Assembly (NCBI GenBank): GCA_012517285.1
Contig: JAAYVG010000014.1
Location: forward strand, 26,040-90,039
Direction of reading: 5' to 3'
Origin: Elusimicrobiota bacterium
GTDB taxonomy: Bacteria; Elusimicrobiota; Elusimicrobia; Elusimicrobiales; UBA9959
DNA: 64,000 nt
Shown here: positions 35,546-43,273 of the stretch, piece after piece
Position numbering within the stretch: position 1 is the first letter of the stretch
How the letters are laid out: each line of letters opens with the position of its first letter
The notes under the pieces: model-generated
The model's database searches: none
What the model saw: only the letters and a program-made list of their open reading frames with translations
Told to the model about the DNA's origin: nothing
Position numbers and translations under genes: made by a program

Positions 35546-36276
35546 ACATTAAAATAATAATATTTTTTTTAATCTTTCAGCCTTTTTTATTTACTCAAGA
35601 GGAGGAAATAATTTATCCGTCTACACCCGAGATTATCAATTCTATAAAAGACAATGAAAATGAAGTTGTTATGGTACCATCTTATCTCAAGACTGTAGAA
35701 ACATCAAAATTTACATCAAAATTTATAGTAATAAATGAAGAGGATAAAGACAAAAGGCAGATTATGGTTAATTCTTATTCAATTATTGTTTCATCATATA
35801 TTTATCAACTTGTAAAGGACTATAATCCCAATTTTCAACTCTGGAAGGCTGAAGATCTTATGCCTCGCATATTTTATCGTTATGATTTTAGTTTCGGAGA
35901 AAGTCCACAGGCATTATTTATCGATTTTAATGGAGATCTTATTCGTGATGTAATATTATGGGGATATGATGATAAGAATTGGCTTATTTTATCACTTATT
36001 TCTAAAAAGACAAGTGACATACCACATGATTTTATATATGAAATAAGCACACGAGCAAAATGGCCTTCTCATAAGAAGGAAGATTTAAAAGAAGGAGTTT
36101 GTATTAGTTTAAGTTTAATTAAACCTTCAGACAAAATACAGGGGATTGAGGGAAAAGAAGATGAAGAAGTAGAATTTAAAAATTATGCCTTTGAAACTGG
36201 CTGTGAAGATAGTCCTGTTTCCTTAATACATTACTATAAAGATGGTAAATGGCATATATATAATAGAGGTGATTAA
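35536..36276 (+). CDS. Secreted hypothetical protein
   Basis: 246 residues. Signal peptide about 1-20 (IIIFFLIFQPFLFTQ). A segment ALFIDFNGDLIRDVILWGYD looks like a single FG-GAP/VCBS-type calcium strand-loop, as found in integrin-like repeats. Nothing else is recognised. Starts 10 nt inside the upstream peptidase-like gene, so they are cotranslated and probably act together outside the cytoplasm. Confidence 0.55.
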   Translation: MLLNIKIIIFFLIFQPFLFTQEEEIIYPSTPEIINSIKDNENEVVMVPSYLKTVETSKFTSKFIVINEEDKDKRQIMVNSYSIIVSSYIYQLVKDYNPNFQLWKAEDLMPRIFYRYDFSFGESPQALFIDFNGDLIRDVILWGYDDKNWLILSLISKKTSDIPHDFIYEISTRAKWPSHKKEDLKEGVCISLSLIKPSDKIQGIEGKEDEEVEFKNYAFETGCEDSPVSLIHYYKDGKWHIYNRGD

Positions 36277-36900
36277 TATATTTGGTTCTGATTTCAATCT
36301 CTAATTATTGATTTTATTATATCTATTCTTAAAAGAAAAGTTTGCGCATTGGATAAAAAATAATACTGACTCACGACTTCCGCATTTTTTCAACAAAATA
36401 AGGTATGTATAATTTTTTTTCTCAATGATAGAGTTTGGGTCATTCGTAAATAATGTGGGATTTACCAATGAAAGTAGGATGTTAGTTGTTTAGTTATCTG
36501 GTTATCTGGTTATTTAGGAAGAAGGATCATCAGGATGAAGACGGATAAATTGGTTATTTAGTCATTTAGTTATCTAGTTATTTAGGGAACACTGAAATCC
36601 AACCGATCTTATATAATTCCCGACTTTCACATTTTTTAAGTTAAAAAAACTTTTCTTATAGAGGATTTTTAAAATAGGGTTCGCTGGAAAACTCTAAGGG
36701 TTTGCTAAAACCTCTGTCCAACTTCGTAAGTTGGACAGATAACTCCATTTACAAATTTTCATCCAACTTCGTAGGTTGGAGAGGTTGTAAACGCTTTTAT
36801 TTAATACCTCATAAATTTCAGGCTCATCTTCTGCCTACGCCGAAGTAGCTTCGGCAGACGGTCCTGCCTGGCTGTCTGCCGAATGGTAGGTATTGGATAA
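36277..36900. repeat. Repeat-filled gap with composite repeat copy 2
   Basis: No gene. 36374-36438 is a copy of the CGACTTCCGCATTTTTT family (other copies at 63861 and, inverted, 57604). 36483-36592 is an AT-rich block of TTAGTTATCTGGTTATC-type repeats. 36619-36671 is another CGACTTTCACATTTTTT copy. 36677 starts TAGGGTTCGCTGGAAAAC, and 36710-36900 is a diverged copy of the composite repeat at 34080 and 44007. The island begins directly after it. Confidence 0.65.
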
Positions 36901-36908
36901 TCTGGCCA

Positions 36909-36944
36909 TTGACAAAGGAGATTTTTTTTAATATCTTATTGATA
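36909..36944 (+). promoter_or_regulatory. Island promoter 1 with half Fur-type site
   Basis: TTGACA (36909-36914), 17-nt spacer, TATCTT (36932-36937). The 26-nt segment from TTGACA onward is almost identical to the promoter at 38591. TATTGATA at 36937-36944 is one half of the operator found there. AGGAGG precedes the ATG at 36956. Confidence 0.6.
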
Positions 36945-36955
36945 TAGGAGGTCGT

Positions 36956-37750
36956 ATGGAATTTGAATATTGTTACGGTCCTGTCGGTTCTTGGCGGCTG
37001 GGAGTTTCACTGGGGGTGGATCCTGTTTCAAGACCTGAGAAAATATGCGATTTCAACTGTGTTTACTGCCAGATCGGATCGGTCGTTCCCCTGCCGCCTT
37101 CAAGAAAAAATTACATATCTTCGCGATCGCTTTCCGCTGAGCTTGAAAAAATGAAAGCACCCGCGGACTATGTTACTTTTTCAGGTCGAGGTGAGCCGAC
37201 GATGGCGTCTAACCTGCCGGGGTTGCTATCGGCTGCAAGAAAAAAAAGATCAGAAAAAATGGCAATAATAACAAATTCCTCCCTTCTCGCGGATAAGAAA
37301 GTAAGAGATCAGATTTGTTCTTTTGACATGGTGATCGCCAAGCTGGACGCTCCTAAAGAGGAACTCTTCCGTGAAATAAATAGACCTCATCCATCCATTT
37401 CTTTTGATGAAATGGTAAAGGGGCTTATTATTTTTTCTGGGATGTACCGACAGGGACGCCTGGCCATTCAGACCATGTTTATCGAAGAAAACAGGAACTG
37501 TGTCGAAGAGATGTGTTCTCTTTATGCGAAAATAAATCCAGAAGAAGTTCAGTTAAATACTCCGACAAGACCCTGTGGAAGAAAACCCCTCGATCAGGCA
37601 GATATGTCTAAAATAACCTCATGCGTAAAAAACTGTCTTGAGGGGCTGGGTAAGGGCGATATAAAGGTGATAAGCGTTTATGAGGAAAAGCGTCCCCATG
37701 TCATTCCTCTAAGCGCTGATTCCACTCTCAAGAGACGGGGAAAAATATGA
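36956..37750 (+). CDS. Radical SAM protein (COG0731 type)
   Basis: 264 residues. YGPVGSWRLGVSLGVDP at the N-terminus and the cluster motif CDFNCVYC (C-x3-C-x2-C) for the [4Fe-4S] that cleaves S-adenosylmethionine; GRGEPT is the glycine-rich SAM motif. The C-terminus VISVYEEKRPHVIPL with a final RRGKI is typical of the family and shows the gene is complete. The family is related to wyosine-type tRNA enzymes, but many members have unknown substrates. First gene of the G+C-richer island; its promoter resembles that of the fur gene. Confidence 0.85.
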   Translation: MEFEYCYGPVGSWRLGVSLGVDPVSRPEKICDFNCVYCQIGSVVPLPPSRKNYISSRSLSAELEKMKAPADYVTFSGRGEPTMASNLPGLLSAARKKRSEKMAIITNSSLLADKKVRDQICSFDMVIAKLDAPKEELFREINRPHPSISFDEMVKGLIIFSGMYRQGRLAIQTMFIEENRNCVEEMCSLYAKINPEEVQLNTPTRPCGRKPLDQADMSKITSCVKNCLEGLGKGDIKVISVYEEKRPHVIPLSADSTLKRRGKI

Positions 37751-37886
37751 AAAGAAAGTTGCCCCTAATCATTGCACCGGGACTGATGCTACCATGTTTC
37801 TTGCCGTCCGATGGGGTCGCGATTTCATTAAAACCGGCTGCGGCAGTTCAATAAAATTGCCTCAAGCCGCAGGGAAAGGAGGATAA
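37743..37886 (+). pseudogene. C-terminal remnant of an MBL-fold metallo-hydrolase
   Basis: In the frame of GTT at 37758 the sequence reads KKVAPNHCTGTDATMFLAV, then RWGRDFIKTGCGSSIKLP, ending in TAA at 37884. This fits the end of the MBL-fold proteins related to dihydropterin/phosphate-synthase types, where HCTG carries a metal-binding His and a GAGT/GCGS turn follows. The N-terminal 200 or so residues are gone: upstream in this frame is the end of the radical SAM gene. A 35-residue open frame from ATG 37747 in another frame (MKRKLPLIIAPGLM start) overlaps it and is probably chance. A CTGCGGC/GCCGCAG hairpin lies at 37838-37872. MBL genes often accompany the NifX/Mrp genes that follow. Confidence 0.6.
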
Positions 37887-38564
37887 ATGCGTTCTTTCAG
37901 GGTCAGGGCTTTCGTAAGCCTTTTTCTTTTATTTTGTTCTTTCTCACTTCTTGTCAGTGGACTGGTGCTTTACGTCGCTCCCCACGGCCGCGACGCTTAC
38001 TGGACCGACTGGCATCTGGCTGGCATGAACAAGGATCAGTGGCTGGCCGTTCATCTTTTCACAGGTTTTTCCTTTATTGTAATATCCTTTTGGCACGCGT
38101 TGAAAAATATGCCCCAGCTTCTCATGTATTTTTTTCGAAAAGAAGGCGGGAAGTCCGTTTTCTTCTCCCTCGAGCTGGCGGCCGCCGTGATATTGCTGAT
38201 TATCCTGTGCGCCGGATCCGTGTTTCGCCCGTTTCCTTTTTCTGCAATATTAGATTTTGGTGGAAAGATGCAGGAAAGCTGGGTCAGGGAAGACGACAGG
38301 GCTCCTTTCCCACACGCCGAACTTTTAAATCTGCGTCAGCTGGCCAAAAAATTGGAAGTGGATTTCATGTCAGTGGAAAAAAACGCTTTGGCGGCGGACA
38401 TAAATATGGATCCCGGAAAAACTCTTAAGGAGAATTCTTTAGCGGCAGGGATGTCTCCTGCCCAATTTTATGAAAAAATTTTCAATTCCAAATTAAAAGA
38501 AAAAGGCAAAGCCTCCGGCAATGAGGGTAACGCAAAAGGGGTTGGCCGGAAAACGGTTAATTAG
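37887..38564 (+). CDS. DUF4405 membrane protein, cytochrome b-like
   Basis: 225 residues with three predicted membrane segments (about 8-30, 52-72, 90-112). SGLVLYVAPHGRDAYWTDWH followed by KDQWLAVHLFTGF and FWHALKN is the DUF4405 pattern; its His residues are good candidates for heme b ligands. After the last segment comes a soluble region (about 125-215) with FPHAELLNLRQLAKKLEVD and TLKENSLAAGMSPAQF, typical of this group. AAGGAGG precedes the ATG. Possibly an electron-transfer partner of the iron-sulfur proteins encoded downstream. Confidence 0.75.
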   Translation: MRSFRVRAFVSLFLLFCSFSLLVSGLVLYVAPHGRDAYWTDWHLAGMNKDQWLAVHLFTGFSFIVISFWHALKNMPQLLMYFFRKEGGKSVFFSLELAAAVILLIILCAGSVFRPFPFSAILDFGGKMQESWVREDDRAPFPHAELLNLRQLAKKLEVDFMSVEKNALAADINMDPGKTLKENSLAAGMSPAQFYEKIFNSKLKEKGKASGNEGNAKGVGRKTVN

Positions 38565-38590
38565 GTTTGCTGGGGAGATAATTCTGGACC

Positions 38591-38642
38591 TTGACAAAGG
38601 AGATTTTTTTTAATATACTATTGATAATGAATATCAATAAGA
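38591..38642 (+). promoter_or_regulatory. fur promoter with Fur-type operator
   Basis: TTGACA (38591-38596), 17-nt spacer, TATACT (38614-38619). Directly after it TATTGATA-ATGAA-TATCAATA (38620-38640) is a perfect 8+8 inverted repeat containing TGATAAT-G-AATATCA, which fits the 7-1-7 Fur/PerR box. It covers the predicted start of transcription of the fur-like gene, so autoregulation is likely. Confidence 0.7.
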
Positions 38643-38647
38643 GGTTT

Positions 38648-39136
38648 ATGTGCGAAAAGTTCAACTGCTGCACAGAGAAGCGACTGAGGGAATGTTTTGG
38701 GCATGCTGGTGGCAGGCTTACTGGTCCAAGGCGAGCTATGGTCGATTTTTTTCACATGGAGAAAGGCCATTTTACCGCTGAAGAAGTATTTGAAAAACTT
38801 TCTGAGAAATATCCGGGAATAGGTGTAGCCACCGTTTACAGGACTCTGTCTGCAATGGCGGACTTCGGCATACTGAAGAGATTTGATTTCGGTAAAGGGA
38901 AAGTCAAGTATGAGCTTTCGGATGGACATGAAGGAGTCAGGCATCATCATCATCTGGTTTGTTCCGCTTGTGGAAAGATATTGGAATACGACGATTTTAT
39001 GGACGAAGAAAAAGCTTTTTTCAATAAAATAAAAAAAACTCTTTCAACCAGATATAATTTTCTGATAAAAGGGCATTCGCTGCATTTTTACGGTTTCTGC
39101 CAGAAGTGCCAAAAAGAATATGAGAAGGCAAAATAA
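38648..39136 (+). CDS. Fur-family metal-dependent regulator
   Basis: 162 residues from ATG 38648; two earlier in-frame starts lie inside the promoter or operator and are not used. The winged-helix part has FTAEEVFEKLSEKYPGIGVA and TVYRTLSAMADFGILKR. HHHHLVCSACGKILEYDD and CQKCQKEYEK give the regulatory His/Asp site and two CxxC pairs for structural zinc. Fur, Zur and PerR cannot be told apart from this. The Cys-rich N-terminus (CEKFNCC) is unusual. It probably controls the island, since both island promoters share its operator or part of it. Confidence 0.88.
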   Translation: MCEKFNCCTEKRLRECFGHAGGRLTGPRRAMVDFFHMEKGHFTAEEVFEKLSEKYPGIGVATVYRTLSAMADFGILKRFDFGKGKVKYELSDGHEGVRHHHHLVCSACGKILEYDDFMDEEKAFFNKIKKTLSTRYNFLIKGHSLHFYGFCQKCQKEYEKAK

Positions 39137-39186
39137 CATTGTGGGTGGTATCAGCGTCTGCGTTTTTTATTAAAAGGAGGAGAGTT

Positions 39187-39225
39187 ATGTCTTTCATAAA
39201 TAAGCAAGCTGCGGAGGCGAGATGA
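39187..39225 (+). CDS. Possible 12-residue leader peptide
   Basis: ATG 39187 follows a strong AAAGGAGGAG and encodes MSFINKQAAEAR before TGA; the ATG of the next gene overlaps that stop (ATGA). It could be a leader that couples translation, or simply a chance frame, because GCGGAGG inside it is a good ribosome site for the next gene. Confidence 0.3.
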   Translation: MSFINKQAAEAR

Positions 39226-39419
39226 ACGGGGGAAGAAACATGGGCTCGGCGGGATTTTGCGTCTGTTATAAATGCGGATACAGGGAAAATCACAGGCAGG
39301 GAGAACGGTGCAGGGATAAAATTTGCCCTCACTGCGGTATAGCTTTAGTAAGGGAAGGAGGCTACCATTATAATATCATAATGGAAGCCAAAAAAAAAGG
39401 AAAAGAAAAAGGAGGATAG
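39222..39419 (+). CDS. Small zinc-ribbon protein
   Basis: 65 residues. Four cysteines in two pairs, CYKCGYRENHRQGERC and CPHCGIALVREGG, fit a rubredoxin- or zinc-ribbon-like fold. Such small proteins are common next to DUF5320 and NifX-like genes in anaerobes. The Lys/Gly tail is probably disordered. Function unknown; metal delivery is plausible from context. Confidence 0.7.
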   Translation: MNGGRNMGSAGFCVCYKCGYRENHRQGERCRDKICPHCGIALVREGGYHYNIIMEAKKKGKEKGG

Positions 39420-39420
39420 T

Positions 39421-39657
39421 ATGCCATATGGAGATGGAACAGGACCATTAGGTTTCGGACCAGCGACAGGCTGGGGCAGGGGACCGTGCGGAAGAGGACT
39501 TGCCAGAAGGGGAATGGCGCAAGGCAGGGGTTGGAGACGTGGTTACGTGTATTATTCAAAGGAAGATGAGATGTCTTCTCTCAAAGAAGAAAAAAAACTC
39601 CTCGAAGAAGAATTGAAAGCCATAAATTCTATGCTTGAAGACACGGAGAAAAAATGA
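39421..39657 (+). CDS. DUF5320-type Gly-rich protein
   Basis: 78 residues. MPYGDGTGPLGFGPATGWGR and RGPCGRG are the family signature, followed by a Gly/Arg-rich segment and a coiled coil (LKEEKKLLEEELKAINSMLE). DUF5320 proteins are found beside NifX/Mrp genes in many anaerobes; their function is unknown. GGAGG precedes the start; its end overlaps the next gene by 4 nt. Confidence 0.8.
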   Translation: MPYGDGTGPLGFGPATGWGRGPCGRGLARRGMAQGRGWRRGYVYYSKEDEMSSLKEEKKLLEEELKAINSMLEDTEKK

Positions 39658-40034
39658 AAAAAATAAGGCTTGCCGTCACTTTGACGGATGAAAAGGGAAT
39701 GGATAGTCAGGTCTCTGAGCATTTTGGCCAATGCGGCTATTTTTTGCTGGTGAACATAGAGAACGGAAAAATAACCTCCTCTAAAGTGGTACCCAATTCC
39801 GCCCAGCACGGCGGCGGAGGATGTCAGGCAGTGGCGGAGATACTCAAGCACGGGGTTTCAAATGTCATAGCCGGAGGAATGGGACCTAACGCCATAAATA
39901 AATTCGCGGCCGCCAATGTGCCGGTTTTTACTTACTGCGGTAAGGCTTCCGCCGCTATAAAGGAGTTTCTGGAAAGTTCGCTTGGAAGGATAGATCCTTG
40001 CGAAGATCACGAGCACGGCGGTTGCGGCCATTGA
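39654..40034 (+). CDS. NifX/NafY-like dinitrogenase cofactor-binding family protein
   Basis: 126 residues. KIRLAVTLTDEKGMDSQVSE start, HFGQCGYFLLV, then GGGGCQAVAEIL and NVIAGGMGPNAINKF; the tail GRIDPCEDHEHGGCGH is a His/Cys-rich metal-binding end. The fold is that of NifX, NifB-C and VnfX. No nitrogenase genes are in the window, so a general iron-sulfur or metal-cofactor role is more likely than nitrogen fixation. Confidence 0.85.
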   Translation: MKKIRLAVTLTDEKGMDSQVSEHFGQCGYFLLVNIENGKITSSKVVPNSAQHGGGGCQAVAEILKHGVSNVIAGGMGPNAINKFAAANVPVFTYCGKASAAIKEFLESSLGRIDPCEDHEHGGCGH

Positions 40035-40048
40035 CGCCGGGAGAAAAC

Positions 40049-40375
40049 ATGATAATAGCCATTACTTCTTTGGGAGAAACCCCCGACAGCGGTTTCAGCG
40101 AAAAATTCGGACGGGCGCCGTATTTTGTAATATACGACACATCATCCTCGTCGTTCATTGCTCTTAAAAATTCAGCTGTAGAGCTGGACAGCGGCGCCGG
40201 ACCCCAAGCCGTCAGACAACTTTCAGTCCGCGGGGTTAATCTGGTTCTTACCGGTCATTTGGGAGGCAATGCCGCCGCCGCTCTTGAGGCCGCAGGGATA
40301 AAGGCTGTTACCGGCTTTTCTTCCTCTAAAACAGTGAATGAAGTTTTGAATGATTTCAGGAATAAGTCAGGATGA
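40049..40375 (+). CDS. Second NifX-like protein
   Basis: 108 residues from ATG 40049, which follows GGGAG; the earlier in-frame ATG would overlap the first NifX gene and adds an unrelated Arg-rich stretch. MIIAITSLGETPDSGFSEKF, GRAPYFVIYD and NLVLTGHLGGNAAAALEAAG match the same fold as the upstream gene without the metal-rich tail. Overlaps the next gene by 4 nt. Confidence 0.83.
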   Translation: MIIAITSLGETPDSGFSEKFGRAPYFVIYDTSSSSFIALKNSAVELDSGAGPQAVRQLSVRGVNLVLTGHLGGNAAAALEAAGIKAVTGFSSSKTVNEVLNDFRNKSG

Positions 40376-41103
40376 CCGGAATTTTAGGGGAGATTCTTTC
40401 CCTCTCTTCAGCGGGCTTCAGAATTGAGGAAGCGAGAGTCGGTTTTTTTACGACGGCGGTACTCTCCGTTTCGCCCGAAGGCAGAAAATACTGCGGTTTG
40501 GCCAGCACCTTAAGGGAAGGCGTCTGTTCAGGTGGAATTAGACCTGAACTTAAACTCAAGGGCGAAGATCCTCTCGTTATAGCCCGCGAACTAATTGGAG
40601 GCAGAGGTATAGAAGTTTCCCTGTCTTTCGCCTCCCTTAATTCCTGCATTCCTGGAGCCGGATTTATTGAAATAAACGCCGAGGAAATAATAAAACTGCG
40701 GGGAACCGGGAAGAAAACAGCCGTTATAGGCCATTTTCCTTTTACTGATCGTCTGTATTCTTGCGCCGGCCTTCTGAAAGTTTCCGACCTTTCTCCCAAG
40801 AGCGAAAAAGACATAAGTCCTGGAGAAATGGAAAAATTTCTACCGCAGGCCGATGTGGTGGCTCTGACCGCCCTTACTCTCATGAACGGCACTTTTGAAA
40901 GAATAATTTCTCTCTGTAAACGGGACGCCTTTAAGGTTCTCTTGGGTCCTTCCTCTCCTATGCATCCAGTTCTTCTCAAATATTTGGACTGTGTGTGTGG
41001 GACTTTTGTTCATGACCCGGCCGCGCTTTTGACGGATCTGTCAGAGGGAAGAAATTTCAGATTTCTTCGTGGCAAAAAAGCCGTAGCCATCGGGAGGTTT
41101 TAA
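40372..41103 (+). CDS. DUF364/DUF4213 putative heavy-metal-chelation protein
   Basis: 243 residues. An enolase-N-like N-terminal part (about 1-110, GLASTLREGVCSGG, IARELIGGRGIEVSLSFASL, NS) is followed by a Rossmann-like part with KKTAVIGHFPFTDRLYS, ADVVALTALTLMNGTFERI and LLGPSSPMHPVLLKYLDCVC-type segments. These match the family proposed to bind heavy metals. It overlaps both neighbours, so the operon is tightly packed. Confidence 0.75.
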   Translation: MTGILGEILSLSSAGFRIEEARVGFFTTAVLSVSPEGRKYCGLASTLREGVCSGGIRPELKLKGEDPLVIARELIGGRGIEVSLSFASLNSCIPGAGFIEINAEEIIKLRGTGKKTAVIGHFPFTDRLYSCAGLLKVSDLSPKSEKDISPGEMEKFLPQADVVALTALTLMNGTFERIISLCKRDAFKVLLGPSSPMHPVLLKYLDCVCGTFVHDPAALLTDLSEGRNFRFLRGKKAVAIGRF

Positions 41104-41954
41104 TGATAATTTCCGTGGCCAGCGGTAAGGGGGGAACTGGAAAAACGACTGTGGCGGTTAATATTGCCCTGTCTCTTAAAGGATCCGTTATAGTGGATTG
41201 CGATGTGGAAGAGCCGAATGCCGCTATTTTTCTTAAGCCGGAAATTTCTTCCGTTGAAGATGTTTCGGCGCTTTTGCCAGAGGTGGACGAAAGTCTTTGC
41301 GACCGTTGCGGCCTTTGCGCCGGGATCTGCGAATATAAAGCCATCAATGTTTTTAAGAACATATCCTCGGGGGTTTTCATCCTCCCTCATTTATGTCATA
41401 ATTGCGGAGCCTGCGTCTGGATTTGTCCACACAAAGCAATAAAGGAAGTTCCAAAAAGGATAGGAATTGTCGAAACTGGATTTTCCGGCGATATTTTTTA
41501 CGTGGCAGGACGCCTGGACCCAGGAGAAATAAAAACACCCTTTTTAATAAATGAGGTAAAGAAAAAAATTTCCAGGGAAAGACCAACGATAATAGACTCT
41601 CCTCCGGGAGCTTCGTGTCCCATGGTCGCGGCTGTGAAAGGTTCGGATTTCTGCCTTATGGTTACCGAACCTACGGAATTTGGAATGAATGATCTTGAGA
41701 TAGCCGTTGAAGCCGTCAGAAAGATGAATATCCCTTTAGGAGTCGTAATAAACAAATGGGAAGGACAGAAAGATTTTGAAGCGAGACTCACTGGTAAAGG
41801 CATAAAAGTTATTGAAAAAATCCCTTTTGACCGCGAAATCGCCGTTTCTTATTCAAAGGGCGCGACAGCGATTTCTCTCCCGGGTTACGCCGATATATTC
41901 GGTAGAATTCTTGAAAAAATATTTTTATTTGCCAATGCCGGGCGATCAGACTGA
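41103..41954 (+). CDS. Mrp/MinD-type ATPase with 2[4Fe-4S] ferredoxin insert
   Basis: 283 residues. Deviant Walker A SGKGGTGKTTVAVN at the N-terminus, Walker-like VDCDVEEPNAAIF, then a ferredoxin insert with CDRCGLCAGICEYKAI and CHNCGACVWICPHKAI (about 60-115), then IDSPPGASCPM. The architecture is that of archaeal and anaerobic Nbp35/Mrp relatives thought to load or transfer iron-sulfur clusters. Starts one base inside the DUF364 gene stop. Confidence 0.88.
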   Translation: MIISVASGKGGTGKTTVAVNIALSLKGSVIVDCDVEEPNAAIFLKPEISSVEDVSALLPEVDESLCDRCGLCAGICEYKAINVFKNISSGVFILPHLCHNCGACVWICPHKAIKEVPKRIGIVETGFSGDIFYVAGRLDPGEIKTPFLINEVKKKISRERPTIIDSPPGASCPMVAAVKGSDFCLMVTEPTEFGMNDLEIAVEAVRKMNIPLGVVINKWEGQKDFEARLTGKGIKVIEKIPFDREIAVSYSKGATAISLPGYADIFGRILEKIFLFANAGRSD

Positions 41955-41957
41955 AAT

Positions 41958-42845
41958 ATGAAACAACTGGTTATAATAAGCGGAAAAGGCGGAACGGGCA
42001 AGACCACCCTCGCGGCCTCTTTTTGCGTTCTTGCATCTGGTTGTGTCATAGCAGATTGTGATGTGGATGCTGCGGATATGCATATACTCCTTCATCCTGA
42101 AACTCTGGCTTCTAATGACTTTTATGGGGGTAAGACTGCCGTTATAAACCCGTCCGTTTGCGTCTCATGCGGGAGATGCGTGGAAATCTGTCGGTTTGGA
42201 GCTATAAGCAAAAATTTCAAGGTTGACCTTTACTCCTGCGAGGGGTGCGGTTTTTGTGCCATGGTGTGTCCGGTAAAAGCGGTGGAGATGAAAGAAAGAT
42301 TTTCCGGTAAATGGTTTTTTTCAAAAACTCCGTACGGTCCTTTATTACATGCCAGACTCGAACCTGGCTCGGAAAATTCTGGCAAATTGGTAAGCAAGAT
42401 AAAAAAAGAAGCCATTGAGACAGCCACCCGGGAAAACAAGGATATTATAATAATCGACGGCCCACCGGGAACGGGGTGCCCGCTCATGGCCTCGCTTTCT
42501 GGGGCAGATCTGGCTGTCATAATAACCGAGCCGACACTCTCCGGCATTCACGATATGAAAAGAGTTTTTGAAACTGCTGTTTTGCTTAAAATTTCCTGCG
42601 CCGTCATTGTCAATAAATGGGACATAAATGCGGAAAATTCCTGGGAAATAGAAAAATACTGCTTTGACAACGGAATAAAACTTCTCGGCAGAATACCTTT
42701 TGACAAAAGTGCGGAAAAAGCGATAGAAGATATGGAGCCTCTGGTTAAGAATACTAATTCTCCCGCCGCTAAGGAAATAGAAAAAATATGGAATAAGATA
42801 CAGGAAGAGTTTTTTTGCGGAGAAAAAGGAGAAAAAAATGGATAA
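41958..42845 (+). CDS. Mrp/MinD-type ATPase with ferredoxin insert, second copy
   Basis: 295 residues, same layout as the upstream gene: SGKGGTGKTTLAAS, DCDVDAADMHILL, CVSCGRCVEICRFGAI and CEGCGFCAMVCPVKAV, then IDGPPGTGCP. Two adjacent, diverged copies suggest a heterodimer, as for Nbp35-Cfd1. Overlaps the NifU-like gene by 8 nt. Confidence 0.88.
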   Translation: MKQLVIISGKGGTGKTTLAASFCVLASGCVIADCDVDAADMHILLHPETLASNDFYGGKTAVINPSVCVSCGRCVEICRFGAISKNFKVDLYSCEGCGFCAMVCPVKAVEMKERFSGKWFFSKTPYGPLLHARLEPGSENSGKLVSKIKKEAIETATRENKDIIIIDGPPGTGCPLMASLSGADLAVIITEPTLSGIHDMKRVFETAVLLKISCAVIVNKWDINAENSWEIEKYCFDNGIKLLGRIPFDKSAEKAIEDMEPLVKNTNSPAAKEIEKIWNKIQEEFFCGEKGEKNG

Positions 42846-43218
42846 AGGAAAAAACACGGTGATAATAGAGGAGATAATTGAAAAATATTCCGGAAAAATG
42901 GAAACCCCCGAAGTTTTTTCCAGATTTAAAGGCCCCTGCGGTGACGAGATGGAATTTTACCTGAGATTTAAGGACGGCACCATTTCCGGGATAAAATACC
43001 ATACTTCAGGCTGTGGCTGGACTTCGGCCTGTGGGGCTATTGTTTGCTTTTACGCGGATGGAAGGAATATTGAAGAAGCATTGTTCATTTCTCCCGGTCT
43101 GATATCCAAAACCCTAGGAGGATTGCCACCGGATCACGAGCATTGCCCGATTCTGGCATGTTCTTCTTTCTATTCCGCTCTGGGAAAGTGGATGGTCTGC
43201 GAGAAAAATGGAAAATGA
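42838..43218 (+). CDS. NifU/IscU-like iron-sulfur scaffold protein
   Basis: 126 residues. The three cysteine regions of IscU are recognisable: GPCGDEM, SGCGWTSACGA and HCPILAC. The helix before the last Cys and the KYHTSGCGW turn match the NifU N-terminal domain. It would assemble clusters that the two ATPases carry. It overlaps the second ATPase gene and is followed by a terminator-like hairpin. Confidence 0.78.
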   Translation: MDKGKNTVIIEEIIEKYSGKMETPEVFSRFKGPCGDEMEFYLRFKDGTISGIKYHTSGCGWTSACGAIVCFYADGRNIEEALFISPGLISKTLGGLPPDHEHCPILACSSFYSALGKWMVCEKNGK

Positions 43219-43226
43219 AAATAGGG

Positions 43227-43245
43227 GAAAAGCGTTTGCTTTTTC
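43227..43245 (+). terminator. Terminator-like hairpin after the NifU-like gene
   Basis: GAAAAGC, loop GTTT, GCTTTTTC. The T-run is part of the stem, so termination strength is uncertain. A TATAAT at 43247-43252 follows. Confidence 0.45.
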
Positions 43246-43273
43246 GTATAATAATATAAGTAGGGGAGGATAG

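Noticed and set aside
37934-38428. 164-codon open frame overlapping the DUF4405 gene
   Set aside because: Arg/Ser-rich shadow frame; the other frame encodes a clear membrane protein with family motifs.
39654-40375. Nitrogen fixation genes
   Set aside because: NifX-like proteins alone do not indicate nitrogenase; nifH, D, K, E, N and B are not in the window.
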